Assembly (NCBI GenBank): GCA_003640385.1
Contig: RCAB01000006.1
Span: forward strand, 186,001 to 250,000
Origin: Setaria digitata
Lineage: Eukaryota; Nematoda; Chromadorea; Rhabditida; Setariidae
Direction: 5' to 3'
DNA: 64,000 nt
Shown: positions 50,121 to 62,062 of the stretch, piece by piece
How positions within the stretch are numbered: the stretch's first letter is position 1
Layout of the letters: every line of letters starts with the position of its first letter
The notes under the pieces: generated by a model
The model's database searches: none
Told to the model about the DNA's origin: nothing
Seen by the model: the letters and a program-made list of their open reading frames with translations, nothing else
Program-made: the position numbers and the translations under genes

Positions 50121-53100
50121 TTAAATTTAAATTCAAAGTTTCATTTCCCTTAAAAAAAAATGAACAGAAGAATTTGCTGAAATGAAAAACCTTCATTCCG
50201 GTACGTAAAATATACAGTACACAATCTTTTCCTTACATGCGGAAAAATTTAGCAAAAGTTAGGTATTGAACCAGTCATACGTGTAGCAAAATTCGAAACA
50301 AGCCTCGCTTTCTGCTACATATGATTTTGACAGCGGTGACAGGAGCGAGCTGGTATGATGTACAAACGACTGACAATAAAAAGAAAGGATGACGGATCAG
50401 AAGGAGGTTGCGTTGAGCTGCTTATATGAGGGACAAGGCCTTAGGCGATTCTCGGCGCAAACCGAAACCGGAATTCTTCTAAACAGCAACTCCCTCTTCG
50501 CACCCAGCCAACAAATTTATAAAATGTATATATCTCAGTTTGTGCGTATCTGTGTGCGTGTCTGTATGTCCACGACCTATCTTTTCAAAGCACACAAAGA
50601 TGCGCACGGACAGACACATGCTCAAAGGACTAGTTTTGAGCATCTGTTGCTCTCAAATACAAACTACCATCTTGTCCATCCTCTTCTTCCTCCAGTACCA
50701 TACTTGCAGCCATTTGCAATTTGCAAAGGAAAATTCCATTTAAGATTCCAACAACCACTTCCTCAAGCTAACTCTCCATTGTAAGTTCCCAGTACTGAAA
50801 AAGTCCCGTCACTCTCGGCCTTCAAACTTTAGCATTTCCTCTTTCCACACCAAACACGTACCATTCTGCACTGCACTGGTCCCCAAAAAATGACCACAAA
50901 CACGCTAACCTACTTTCGGAGATATGCAAAATATGTCCGTTGTTGGAACAGCCATATGTTCCTTGGAATTTATTCCATTTAGTGAAATGAGTTCACTAGT
51001 GAAATCTCCTCGTCCGAAAATGCCTGAGCCCTAGTGGGAAGAAAATAACGCCCGATATTAAACCGTTGTTTATTTGCCTATCATAACTTCTGTCGTTAGC
51101 CTTCGTCTTACAAAATGTCTGACGAAACCGTCTTTTGATTTGCTTGAACTTTTAAAGATCTTGTTTTAACGTGGCCCACCACACATTACGGTGGTGATGT
51201 GTGCCAGAGCAAACAAGGAATATGTAACGCAAACGAATTCACTATCTGAACGTCTTACTAGATATACAATTGGTACTTCTATTATGTGAAAATATTCTGT
51301 TAAGGAATAGACAAAACGCAATAACAACCAAATGAATCGGTTAAACAGTGCGTTATCTTAATCAGTGAATTCGGCGAAGCATCCTTCTAGGAGTAAGGTA
51401 AATTTCATAGAGTCACTCTATCACTATAACGCTAGTGTGAAGAAGTGAAGTGAGCAGCAGTTCGAGCCCGCCAAGCAACACTTCTGTGAGGTGTGCTGAG
51501 TCCAAAAATAGAAAACAAAAGCGATACAGATCAGTTGACAATCACGAAGGAGAAAGGGTATTTAGCAAAAGGGTGAAGAGGTGAGTACTGCCACAGCATC
51601 CTTCATTATCGCCATCGTTGTTCGGGAAAGAGGTCGAGAAGAGAGGGAAAGGAGATGACGGATTCAAACAAAGAGGTAAATAAGGAGGGAAGGAGGGAGT
51701 TTCAGCAAACAGCGGCACTGTTGTAGGAGTAGTGGAGACCCTGCCTATTTCTGTTCTTGTTTGTGAGTACAGATCGAAGCACAAAGGACCATAATGACAA
51801 CGCCGAAACGGCTGGGTCGCGACGATCAACTTACGAGCTCAGTTCATTTGACGAACAACATCCATTCAGGCCTGTCTTTCCACTTAACCTCGAGAAGTGC
51901 ATGGTGTGATGTGGTATGATGAACGGGGATTTGGGAGAGGGGAAGATGGTGGCCGTCACTGCCATAGTTGTTGGAGGGAATTTAGGAATTTAAGATTGAA
52001 AATACGGGTACAGCAGTGACAGAACATAGCCGTAAGAACTCTCTCCTCTTTCAGCCTTCCTCCTATGTTGCCTGGCCCTCTTCTCCTCCGTAGGGGTGCA
52101 CCCATTTTCAACCAATTTTTGAAAACCAGATCTCACTTCCGCCATTTTCCCCTCACTCCCTCTTATTTCCCCCCGTCTATGCCTCTCCCCTTGTTTCGCC
52201 ATGCCAATCATATGTAACCCCATCTACTTGTACTAAATCACTTGTCTCGTTCAGTAATCATTTATTTATCGAATATACTGTTAATATCTACTTTTTCAGG
52301 GATTTTGAGACAATCAAAAAAGACATTTCGGATGTTTGAGACATCTCGAAAAGAATATTTTTCATGTTATGGATCAGAATACAACTAACCTCGAACGTCT
52401 CATTCGTTTCACCATGAATTTCTATCCTATTCGTTGTTTGTCACACCAAACAACGGATAATTGCTGCTTGCACGAGGAAAGTGGAAACTGGATCAATCTA
52501 GGGTTCAGCATACTCGAGAAAAAGTTCAATGAATTTGCCTTTTTGTAGCATCTAGCCAGATCTGCAAAATTTCTTCTTCCACAATGAAAAATCATCTGTA
52601 AAAAAAAAATTGCATTCTTGGTTTTTCAATAAAATCACCGAAACACTTGAAATGTTTTTTGTGAAGTAAGATAGCAAGAGCGTCAGTTTTCTTTTAATTT
52701 ACCAAGAGGATGTTACTCCTTTTTAAGGAGAGGAAGAAACACGAATTTATCTACTCCTAGATGATTCTTCCTACCCTTACAAGGTAGTTTCGTCTGTTTT
52801 CGAAGCTGTTGTAGCCCTTTATTACTCGGTTCCTTTGTACATTTGATACAGCATCTCCGGACTAGTGAAGGAATTCGCACATAAGCAACTAGCGCTGGGA
52901 GATTGACACGTATCCGACAATTCTTCCTTCTTTCGGCACCTCACTGATATAACATGCTTGTTGAACATGTTTTTGCAAAGTTTCCACCCATCTGATTGAA
53001 AGAATATAACGACCTGCTGCAGAGAGATAGCAAACATCTTGCTTGGGAATATACTGTCCACTCGCCTGCTGTTTCTTCAGAAACTATAAATCTGAGGGTA

Positions 53101-53253
53101 GGAATGGCAGCATTCTAGAAGTCTCATGTTCCAAGGAATATGCTACAAGCTAACGTGATTTCAGTTAATATGCCACGCGAAGCTTTTATTCAACTTCGAA
53201 CTTTTCCCTAAGAATTTCAAGCTTTGGAAAAAAAAAAACCTTTTATTGCTCAC

Positions 53254-53331
53254 GAAGATGTTAAAGATTTCTTCCACACATCGCCCTCTCCTTGTTTTAG
53301 GTGTTGAAGTCGGTACTGACGGTGTCCAACA
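53254..53331 (-). other. Exon-like segment, 26 codons, minus strand
   Basis: Bounded by a T-rich acceptor (TTTTTGAAG) and a GTGAGC donor, it reads in phase 0 as CWTPSVPTSTPKTRRG followed by RCVEEIFNIF. It could be an upstream exon of the unrecognised minus-strand gene ending at 49175, or chance. No linking exons are established. Confidence 0.2.
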
Positions 53332-54419
53332 CTTCAAAAAAAAAGACAATGACTTCATGCTGTACAGCGGTTCGTTCAGATGTGAAAAGACATAAGATGT
53401 CAAGGAAATTATAAATTTCAAACAGAGACAGAAAAAGCAGATATAAGCAGCAACAAATTTGCAATGATTTAAATGAACAACAATAAGTAATTAATTACCT
53501 TAATCACATTCGTAGTGCAAGTCAAAACAAAATAGTACCGGCAAGTTAGATGGGATTAGGAGGTACACTGTTGGTGTGCACTGACAGTGACATGTTACAG
53601 GTTTAGAGATAAGGTGCATATGCGTTCTGATGATTTGTAAAATGAACACAGCTCGGAAGGCTTGTATTTCAAGCTGCAACGGCAAAGCTTAAAGATTGGA
53701 TGGACATGCGATGGAAAGCGCGAAACATGCCCTGAATTCCTTTTGTGCACAAAGCCTGAAAATTTCAGCGTTTGAAAACAAAGTAAATGAAGTGCAGCTG
53801 ATGACTTCATCAAGCAATTAAGTTATTTGAGAATTCCTGGCACTCTGTATCACTGTGAAGAAGGGAAAAAGTTAGGCGGTGTATATTGAAAGTTGGCAAA
53901 GCGTGCATGCTACCTAGAAGTGCACACTATATTATCCGTTGGAGATGTTCAGCGTATTTTCAAAGAAATCGCTGTCGCACTACTCTGCCCACCTCATTCG
54001 ACACCTAACACATTCCCTTCCACTACACCGAAATGTCCTCGCAATTTTCAAATTTAAATATCGGCCGTGGCCGCCAATCGCCGCTGTATTACACGGATGG
54101 CACTATTAGTAGGATGGAAATGTGTTTTTCCGGCACAGTGCTTCTCTTCTTTGAGTTTAAAATGGCATGGTATTTGCAGCCACGTTAACCTTTGTAAATC
54201 TACAGGGTGCTATCACTGGATGTGAAAGTGGATGTAATGGATAGTGATAGTAGTCAAAAACAACCGAGGTTTAAGATAGTTCTGTAAAGTAGTTGGGGAG
54301 TTGGCTTCACAGCACGATTTTTATGTCAAGTAGTCCTGTTTTTCCTTTTATCATGTCCATAAGTGGTTCTCCTGAATTGCTGCGACCGCACTTTGTGGAT
54401 AGAAATAATGAATAAACTG

Positions 54420-54431
54420 TCGAACATTTAG
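54420..54431 (+). promoter_or_regulatory. Likely spliced-leader acceptor of rabenosyn-5
   Basis: ACATTTAG ends at 54431, leaving a leader of 29 bases before the ATG at 54461. No coding sequence precedes it. Confidence 0.4.
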
Positions 54432-54452
54432 AAACGAATTACTGATTGAGGT

Positions 54453-54467
54453 GATGTGCGATGACTG
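54453..54467 (+). CDS. Four-codon upstream ORF overlapping the rabenosyn-5 start
   Basis: An ATG 8 bases before the main start opens a frame of Met-Cys-Asp-Asp and stops at TGA inside the main coding region, in a different frame. If the leader begins at 54432 this ATG is the first in the mRNA. It could lower translation of the main product or be bypassed by leaky scanning because it is only 21 bases from the acceptor. Confidence 0.4.
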
Positions 54468-57400
54468 ATGTTCTTGTCATGGATATAGACGATGTTGAAG
54501 CAGAGAACTTGGGTGGCGCATTTCGACAAGGCTTCTTGTGCCCATTTTGCATGCAGGATTTGGGTGACCTGACTAGTTTGCATGCTCATGTTGAGCAATA
54601 CCACCCGACATCAACACCCATTGATTATTCTATTGATCATATTAAAGGTTAGTGCATAAATCTAGCTTCCGGTTATCCTTGTGTGAGGGCTTTTCCACTT
54701 TTTTTTTTCTTTGCTAATAGAAATCAGCGTAAATATGCATTGGGATGGGATAAAAGATTTATGAAAAAATTATATGTATATGTATCTGAACTTTTCCCCG
54801 TTACGATATTACATTTTCAGGTATTTTCGATAAAGCGAGGAAGAAGATTTCTCATATAGATGCTTCATTTTTAATGGGGGATGTAAACTCGGGCACTGTT
54901 GGAGCAACGGCAGTAAACAGTATTTTTGGTGCGACTAGTAATCGCGTTGAAAAACTTTCTCAGTCAGCATGTACTTTTGCTTTTCCGCAGGATCTAGGTA
55001 ATCTAATCAAATTTTCATTGTTAAAAATCGAATATTATGTTTATAGTAAAGCAGTAATTTACAGTATCGTAGCAAGCCATGAAAAGTCACACGGACTTGA
55101 TGGAAATCTTCTTTAAATCTTGCTACCTTTCATGATTTTGTGCATTTTATGGTTTTTTTTTTTATTCCTTCTGATATTTAATTACTCTCATATCCTTTTC
55201 CAGGAATTACCAGGAGTCATACAGATTTTTACTTCAAATGTCGATCCCCTTGTATTAATGATGCCGCTGTAAAAACAAATAGTTTAATTATTAGGCTTGA
55301 CAAGTTAATTAACGAGTCTCCTTCTGATTCAAATAAACGCAAAGGTTGGCATATACTGTCTCTGAATTTTTTCGCAGTAGATATTTTTCGGCATATAATG
55401 ATATTTACGTTTGATTTCAGCAGTAGTCCTTCAAAATATTCAAAATATGTCTGAAATAATGTTGTTAGTTACGACTAAATCACTTTTACGCCTTTCAACC
55501 GCACTATACTTCTTGTCATTAAAGTTTCTTCTTTTCTTTTTTCTTTCTTTTTTTACAGCTTTTGAACGTGAAGTAGTGCCGTGGGTAATAGATAATAATG
55601 TCGCTCGATGCCAAACATGTTCTATGAAATTTTCATTGACTAGACGACGACACCACTGCCGTCTATGTGGCGAAATTATTTGTTATGCATGTTCAAAGTT
55701 CATTTCTTTCGTCGATGCTCGTGCGTTTTTTAAATGCTCGTTACTGCAGAAAGCGTTCATTTCGTGCAGTTACAGTCTAGGCTCTGGATCTTTAATAAAG
55801 AATGAGATCTTGATGTCATGTTCATTCAGACAATGACTGTAGCACGATTTCATATGACATTTATAGCTTTGTTTGTTATCCATTTTTGCTCCTAGTGAAT
55901 TTCGGAAAGGGGAAATTAGCGTTTTACACACTGGTAACCTTCTCAATCTGTAGTACTTGGTGCATATTTGGTTTTTTGGCTTGCTATTTCTCAGTCAAAA
56001 TTTTCGTATGTCTTCAGGTAAACTAACGAATCCAGCATTTGCGGCACAATTGTTGCAAGAAGTAAGTAACTCCGATTCGGCCACGAATTTTCCGGATGAG
56101 CCATCAAGTCGTTTGCCACGTTCTGCGTCTGTTGCTGAGGTTATTAAGCAAGCTGTGTCTAGTGAATCGTTGCATTCAGTGCGAATGAAAAGTGAAAAAT
56201 TACTTTTTTCAACTTTATCACTGATGAAACGTGATGGAACTGAAATCAGTTTAGCGTCATTGCTTCAACAGGTCGATTCAGTTTTTTAAGCCACATTACT
56301 TTTCTTTCTGTTACTTACGGCTTTGTGGCCTGCTGCAATTTGTTTGATTTTCTTTTTTTCTGAAATGATCTAGGCATAAAATGCATTACTTTGCAAAACA
56401 ATTTTATTCTTATATTAAGAAAAAATGAACTAGTGGAAGTTTGCGATTCTTTTTTTTTCAATGTTGAGAAAACCCATTTATTACTTAATTTCAGATTTAA
56501 TTGATTTTGTAGAAATTACTGGGTGTTTTTCATTTCTCAGGATGAAAATGAGCACCTGAGAATTTGTGCGGGATGTAAGACCTTACTCGATATACGTAAT
56601 GAAAAAATGGAAATGCTCTCTTCTCCTCCGATGCTTGTGGTATTGTACGAACGCCTTTGCTCTCTTTTTCGTGATGCACAAAAGTTGGCTACTTCCTATG
56701 CACGTATTTCAGAATCGCTAAGGTGCGTGCACGATAATTTTACACTTCTATCGTCTTTCATTGTTATAGTATATTTCTCCTCTTCGGTTGCATAATTAAT
56801 CCAAAACTTGCAGAGTAATCCTCAAAATTCATTATTTTAACAAATTTTCCAAATTCCTTCAATATTTTCTAGTCGAGGAGAAACAATGTATTCACTGGAT
56901 TCCGCCGTCCAGCTGAGAAATCGACTGATGCAACTACAAAAAGAAATTGATTCTGTAAGGTCAGCAGAATACGTTTGTAAATTTAGTCAACTATTATTTT
57001 ACTTTAAAATTTTTGAACCGTTCTTGAACGGTCTGTTTCAATTCAGTTCTCGTGTTGAGACTCATCGCGTCACTGAAGAAAACACTCTCGGATGTTGTAC
57101 ACAGCAGGAGTTGCTCATCCGAAAAAATATCCGTGATTTTTCTCTGCAGATATTGCAGGTTCAGTTTCATTTCTACTAGTCAGAAAATGATTTTTTCAAC
57201 ATCTCGTTGTATTATGATTCGCATGGTGTAGTATGGATATGCTTTCCCTTTCCATTATCCAGGAGTTTTTTTTCTTTTTTTTTATCAAAAATTGTTTAGC
57301 GACTGGCGACCCAAATGAATCTTCATCCCACTGAAGATCGCTATAATCAACTCCAAGAAAAAAGACGTGCTAATATCGAACAGCGAGTGGAAATGGAAAG

Positions 57401-57995
57401 AAAAAGAAATGCATTCATTTTGAAGGTTTATTTTATGTTGTTTTCATTTAGTTCGTGAATTTCACTATTAATTTGTTACCGATTATCGCTTATCATTGAA
57501 AATCGGAAATTTTGTTATAGAGTCCCTGGCTTATTTTACAGCCCTCAATTTCAAGTCCCGGTTTTGGTCTATATTCAAACGAACAAAATCCCAAGAATTG
57601 TCTGAAGGAATCCGTTTCCTTTTCTGGTAGTGTTGGTGGCAGTGTAGATGACGGCTGGTCTCCATCCAGGATGTTTCTTCACAGTAATCCATTTATTGAA
57701 GAAGAAGACAAAGGTGATCCACTGCAAGAACAGATCTTAATAATCAAGGGGTTAGTTTCATAGCGATGTTGAAGTTTACAAGGGATATTTTAGACTGCAC
57801 TTAAAGCATGTTTGTATTTACATTTGGAAAAATTCTAGTTTTTTTTTTTTTGAAAACGTGTAGCAGCTTAGGTACCTAAAGCAAGCTGTGGAAGATAGTC
57901 GATTGGAGGAAGCTGAAATACTGGAACGAAACTTATGTGACCTTGAGCGTGAAATTAATAAGCTCAGGAAGAAGGATGCTTCATCAGTCAAGTAA
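54461..57995 (+). CDS. rabs-5: Rabenosyn-5, FYVE-domain Rab effector, complete 11-exon gene
   Basis: Rabenosyn-5 binds PI3P on early endosomes with Rab5 and VPS45, promotes endosome fusion and, through EHD proteins, recycling. Exons: 54461-54647, 54821-54997, 55204-55344, 55559-55720, 56018-56271, 56541-56722, 56873-56959, 57047-57158, 57300-57425, 57521-57750, 57872-57995; phases agree, 593 residues. An N-terminal C2H2 finger has Cys27, Cys30, His43 and His48. The FYVE domain shows WVID (177-180), CQTC, RRRHHCRLCG (197-206), CYAC (210-213) and the last pair CAGC at 316-319, with a 102-residue insert before that pair; human rabenosyn also has an insert, but shorter. After the insert, GETMYSLDSA matches the vertebrate helical region. 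One NPF motif (532-534, EHD binding) precedes the C-terminal Rab-binding hairpin from about 540. Human rabenosyn has several NPFs and two Rab-binding regions; here I see one of each. Confidence 0.93.
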
Positions 57996-58468
57996 CATTT
58001 CCTTTCTCTCATTTTACTATAACCTGATACTGTTGGTATATTACTGGTAGTGTGATGTAAACCGAGCTGTTGAGATTCTTCATTTTTTTTTTTTTTATTG
58101 CATTCTTCGAAAGTTGCTGTGAGATTTCTACTGATGAGTATAAATTTAGTCTTTTAATTCATATAATTTGCGAATATTTCTGTGTACATTTTTGTATATT
58201 AAGAAACAGCGCACTTTTTTATTCACCATTTCAGTGCTTTATAGTCAGTCCTTTTTTCACTTAATAATTTGTGTGCTATTCAATTTTACTGCTTATTTTG
58301 CTCCTATTTATGTATTTATTTGTGCGAATGTTTTTAATCGGACTACGATATGATATGTGGATGGGATCTGATCTCCAAGGCTGATTTCTGTTTGCCAAAT
58401 TTTTTTCGATATCGGCGTGCTACTTACCGACAGTTTCATGACAAAAGACATGGTGATGGGATAAAATC

Positions 58469-58474
58469 AATAAA
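58469..58474 (+). terminator. Candidate poly-A signal of rabenosyn-5
   Basis: AATAAA lies 474 bases after the stop codon; another is at 58599. Both fall before the end of the convergent bZIP gene at 58772, so transcripts from the two strands may overlap if the distal site is used. Confidence 0.3.
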
Positions 58475-58771
58475 GTGGGAAAAAAGCTTTTTTTATATAT
58501 TGCATCAGCTAAGAGTGAATCGTATTTTGCATTTTTATTTCTTGGCTATGCTTATTATTCTTGATATGTTGATTTTGAGATCTCATGAGACTCAAACAAA
58601 TAAAGTAAACTGCATTTTTCATCTATATTAAGGTATATTCGGGCTCATTTCATAGTGGAAAATTTATCACTAAATGTGACAAATGTTAGCCAAACTTTCT
58701 TGAAATTCATGGATTCCTGCTTGCATCGGAGGCGGTTCGGAAAGTTGGACTGTACGTAATAAGCATAGAAT

Positions 58772-59706
58772 TTACAAACCGGGGACAGAATTTCGATGAA
58801 CAAAGTATTGCTGTGAATCATTGGAAGAAATGGACATGAGTTGTCGAAACTGCTCCATTTGAGTCCGCAGCAAAGAGAGTTCTGTTCGGAGGAGGTGGTT
58901 TTCGTGTAGAAGTTGGTCACATCGCAACTGTGTTGACTCTTCTTTTTGCCGTCGTAATTCTCGAGATTTCCTGGCTGACTCATTGTTCTTCATCCTACGT
59001 TCACGATAAGCCTGAAATGAAATGTTAGTTTGCATAATGGGGGATCTCTTACGTATTTGTTCTTGACATATTACGGCGTTGAGGTTTCTGAGTTTTATTG
59101 TGAGGGTATATCAGCAAAAAAACGCATGAAGGATGCAAAAGTTGCGAGAGCTGCATAATGTTTAGGCGTATATTTTGTATGCTCCAGGCAAACTGAAAGA
59201 CTGCTAATGTGCTCAGAACTAGGGAGCATGTGTGTTTTGTACCAAATGTAGTTACCTCATCCTTCAGATTTTCAGGAACAGGAACGGCTTTCTTTTTGTT
59301 TTGGACTGGAGATGATGATAATAATGAAGTCGAAGGCGTGTTGATGGTATCAAATGATAGTGTTGAAAAATGTGCAAAAGATACGAAATTACACGGACGA
59401 AATTGATGTATTATCTGTAAATATCATGCTGTTACAGAAGTCTGTTACAGATAAATGGAACATTCTTCCGGTTAATAAACAAACGATACCTTCAACCACG
59501 AAATGATTCTTATTGAAAAGATTATTAGATATGACCTGTTGATCATTTTGCGTAGCAACTGTCATAGGTAACGTTGAACATGCTCTCGACTGGCATGAGT
59601 AATTATTAGATGTGGCACTCAATGAATTGAATCCAGGCCAGCACATTGACATGGCTCGAAACTGATGTTCGTAGTAGTCCGATCCTTCACTTGTTTCTGC
59701 ATTCAT
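58772..59706 (-). CDS. bZIP transcription factor, PAR/CES-2-like
   Basis: Exons, in transcript order: 59706-59490, 59305-59256, 59011-58772; about 168 residues. The last exons encode VPVPENLKDEAYRERR, then NNESARKSRELRR (the bZIP signature N-x2-A-x2-S-R) and a leucine zipper with heptad L, L, L, F (QLLHENHLLRTELSLLRTQM). The PxPENxKDExY lead-in before the basic region is typical of the PAR/CES-2 group, nuclear factors that bind DNA as dimers. The N-terminal exon is Ser/Asn-rich with no domain. The first donor is phase 1; the nearest acceptor (TTTACAG at about 59416) would give a stop, while the acceptor CTCCAG at 59306-59307 restores the frame, so I use the latter. An alternative with a longer exon 2 and a weaker donor in exon 1 is possible. 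The exact C. elegans orthologue (ces-2, atf-2 or another) is unresolved. Confidence 0.82.
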
Positions 59707-59708
59707 AG

Positions 59709-59722
59709 CTTAAATTTTTTAT
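59709..59722 (-). promoter_or_regulatory. Likely spliced-leader acceptor of the bZIP gene
   Basis: A T-rich stretch ends in TTTAAG two bases before the ATG on the minus strand. Such short leaders are typical of trans-spliced nematode messages. Confidence 0.5.
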
Positions 59723-62050
59723 GCTATCCAATTTATTTTACAATTCGAAAAGTTCATATTTTTGTTTATGACGATCAAACAAGTTAATCACTTCATATTA
59801 CCACCGGTTTTTCGCTTTGTTGATTATTATTCCAATGATAAATATTTGTATAATATAAAATAGTTTTCAAATATTCAGGACTGAATACAAATGCAAAATA
59901 TCGAAACTTCTGTTGTAGTACAAACAACAAAATCCCTTTTGAATAATGATTCATTACAACACTTGTATTTTACTTAGCGAACAGAAAAATATTCATTTGT
60001 GAATGTGAACTTAATATTTTTAATGAAAAAGCTGGAAGGTGAGGATTTATTTCTACCAGAACAAAGGACTTATAATACAGCTACATTGGAGGATAATAAA
60101 ACTTGGGTAATTAGTGTTCTTCGTAAAATAGTTTTGCGAGAGAAATGAAATCGACTACATAACATTTCAAATTATGAATTAGTAGAAGGCTGCAATACGT
60201 TTGGACTACTGAGAACCTAAAGAATGGTTGGAGTGGATGAACTTAATGCTAAAATCAGCAACCTCTTTAGAAAGATGCATTATAGTATGTGTAATATTTG
60301 AGGTGTGGTCATAACATTACTGGAAGAGATACTGTGACAATTGCGACATTAGTAATTGTATAATTTTTTTTCTGAAATAACTTGCAAAACAGGAGGATGC
60401 TGAAATTAGCGACTGTGGAAGATAGGTTTACTAATTAACATAGAAAATGGACGGTTACCGATCCATGTGGTATTACCTAAGCAGATGTGCTTTTGCGTAA
60501 TCTGCCTTCGGCGTCGTAACAGATTTATGGACATAAGGTAAGGTCGTGTCGCCGCTGCTTCCTTGATTTCAGCACCATGACGCATCTTTCACCTCACGCG
60601 CTTTTGAGAAGCCGCAGTCATGATTGCATCATCCGATTCCCTCGTTTTCTTACTTGTCTCACACCGTAAGTACCTCTTTTGTTTTTCTAACAAATGTTCA
60701 ATTTGCCTTATTTGTAAAAAATAATTACTTCTGTAATGAGGAGAATTTGACGGATACACAAGAATCATCCGCGAAATTCCAGGATTTCTGTTGATGTTTC
60801 TAAACAGTCATAATGGTAGACTGAAATGGAAGTTATCGTAAAATTCACTGCAGGACTAGAGAGGACCGACAGCCAGCATTTTTTTCCTTTGATTTTATTC
60901 GTTTGTACTCAATCAGAGTTTTTAATCTTTTCCGTCACTTCCTGTTAGTATTAATTATTTCTCGATTTATCAAGCACTGTCATAATATCACCCCACGTTT
61001 TTCGCTACCATCATTCGTCCTAAAGTTATTTTTATTTCTTTCTCATAAACGCGCAATACGACTTTATCACTGAAATTTCTATCCACTCTTTGAATCCATC
61101 CTTTGATTTTTTAAATTTTATATGAAACAAATACACTCACTCATTCAACAACATTTTTTAATAGTAAAATTTCCATCCATATTACGTAACATAACAGCAA
61201 TAATAATTAGCTGAAGGCTAAATAATTGTTAACCAAGATAAGTTAGTGAATAATATTGAAAGCTCGAAAGAGTGTTATAAACCATAAAAATGAGTGGACA
61301 AATATTGGTATTCATCATACAACGGAGAAAGTACTGCTTTCAGTATGTTTTCCAAGGGATGGTTGCGCAAAGATAAATTTTTATCCTCTTTCAAATGGAG
61401 TTATAAGAAAGTTCTGGTTGAACTGCTGCTGTTAACTTGAATGAATAGGCAGATAAACAAATAATTTTTTAAATGAAAGAAAGATTTAGAATAAAAGTTT
61501 CAGAGTATAATTAAACATGACATAAATGACTATCAGCTGAAAAATGTCACATTTTGTTCAATGCCTGAGCTGTCCGCAATTAATTTTACTTGCAACACCT
61601 CTTTTGAGTTGATCTAGGTAATACAAATTTCCTTAAAGGACTCTTCCACAGCATCATCAACAAACACATAGACAAAGCTCATATACAATTAATTCCATGT
61701 TACCTGCATCCTTGGCAGTTTCCTTATCGCATTTTATTTATGATATTTCCTAAAATTTTGTATTAGCTCATTGCTTCGCAAAGAATTGCCCCTCGATATG
61801 GCAGAAAAATTAATCGCAGTTCCATGTTTTCAGCTTAAAATATCGTACGCTTTTCTGAATGACATATTCTTTTACGCTCAAGAACGAATCGAAATGGCCA
61901 AAATTTCTTTCTGCTAAAATAAATGCTTTAATCATTATATATATATATATATAGTTAAATACCTTCGATTAATAAATATTTATAATCATTCAAAAAAATA
62001 AAATCAGAAGTCAATGTATTGCAGCTTTATCCGCTTCATTTCAATTCTCT
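59723..62050. other. Intergenic, divergent bZIP and right-edge genes
   Basis: About 2.3 kb. It contains one first-exon-like segment at 60573-60665 (listed separately) and a (TA)9 microsatellite at 61935-61952. Otherwise it is AT-rich without a coding signal on either strand. Confidence 0.5.
60573..60665 (+). other. Possible alternative first exon
   Basis: TTGATTTCAG at 60563-60572 is followed at once by CACCATG, and the segment ends at a consensus donor CACACC|GTAAGTACC. The ATG at 60620 reads MIASSDSLVFLLVSH in phase 1, a short signal-peptide-like sequence that would join in frame to the exon at 62362. The first ATG (60577) ends in phase 2 and would not. It may be an alternative start for the right-edge gene or an unrelated short transcript. 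Confidence 0.3.
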
Positions 62051-62062
62051 CTGTTGTAGTAG

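Noticed and set aside
51461..51480. TTCGAGCCCG resembling a tRNA B box
   Set aside because: No A box or cloverleaf can be built around it.
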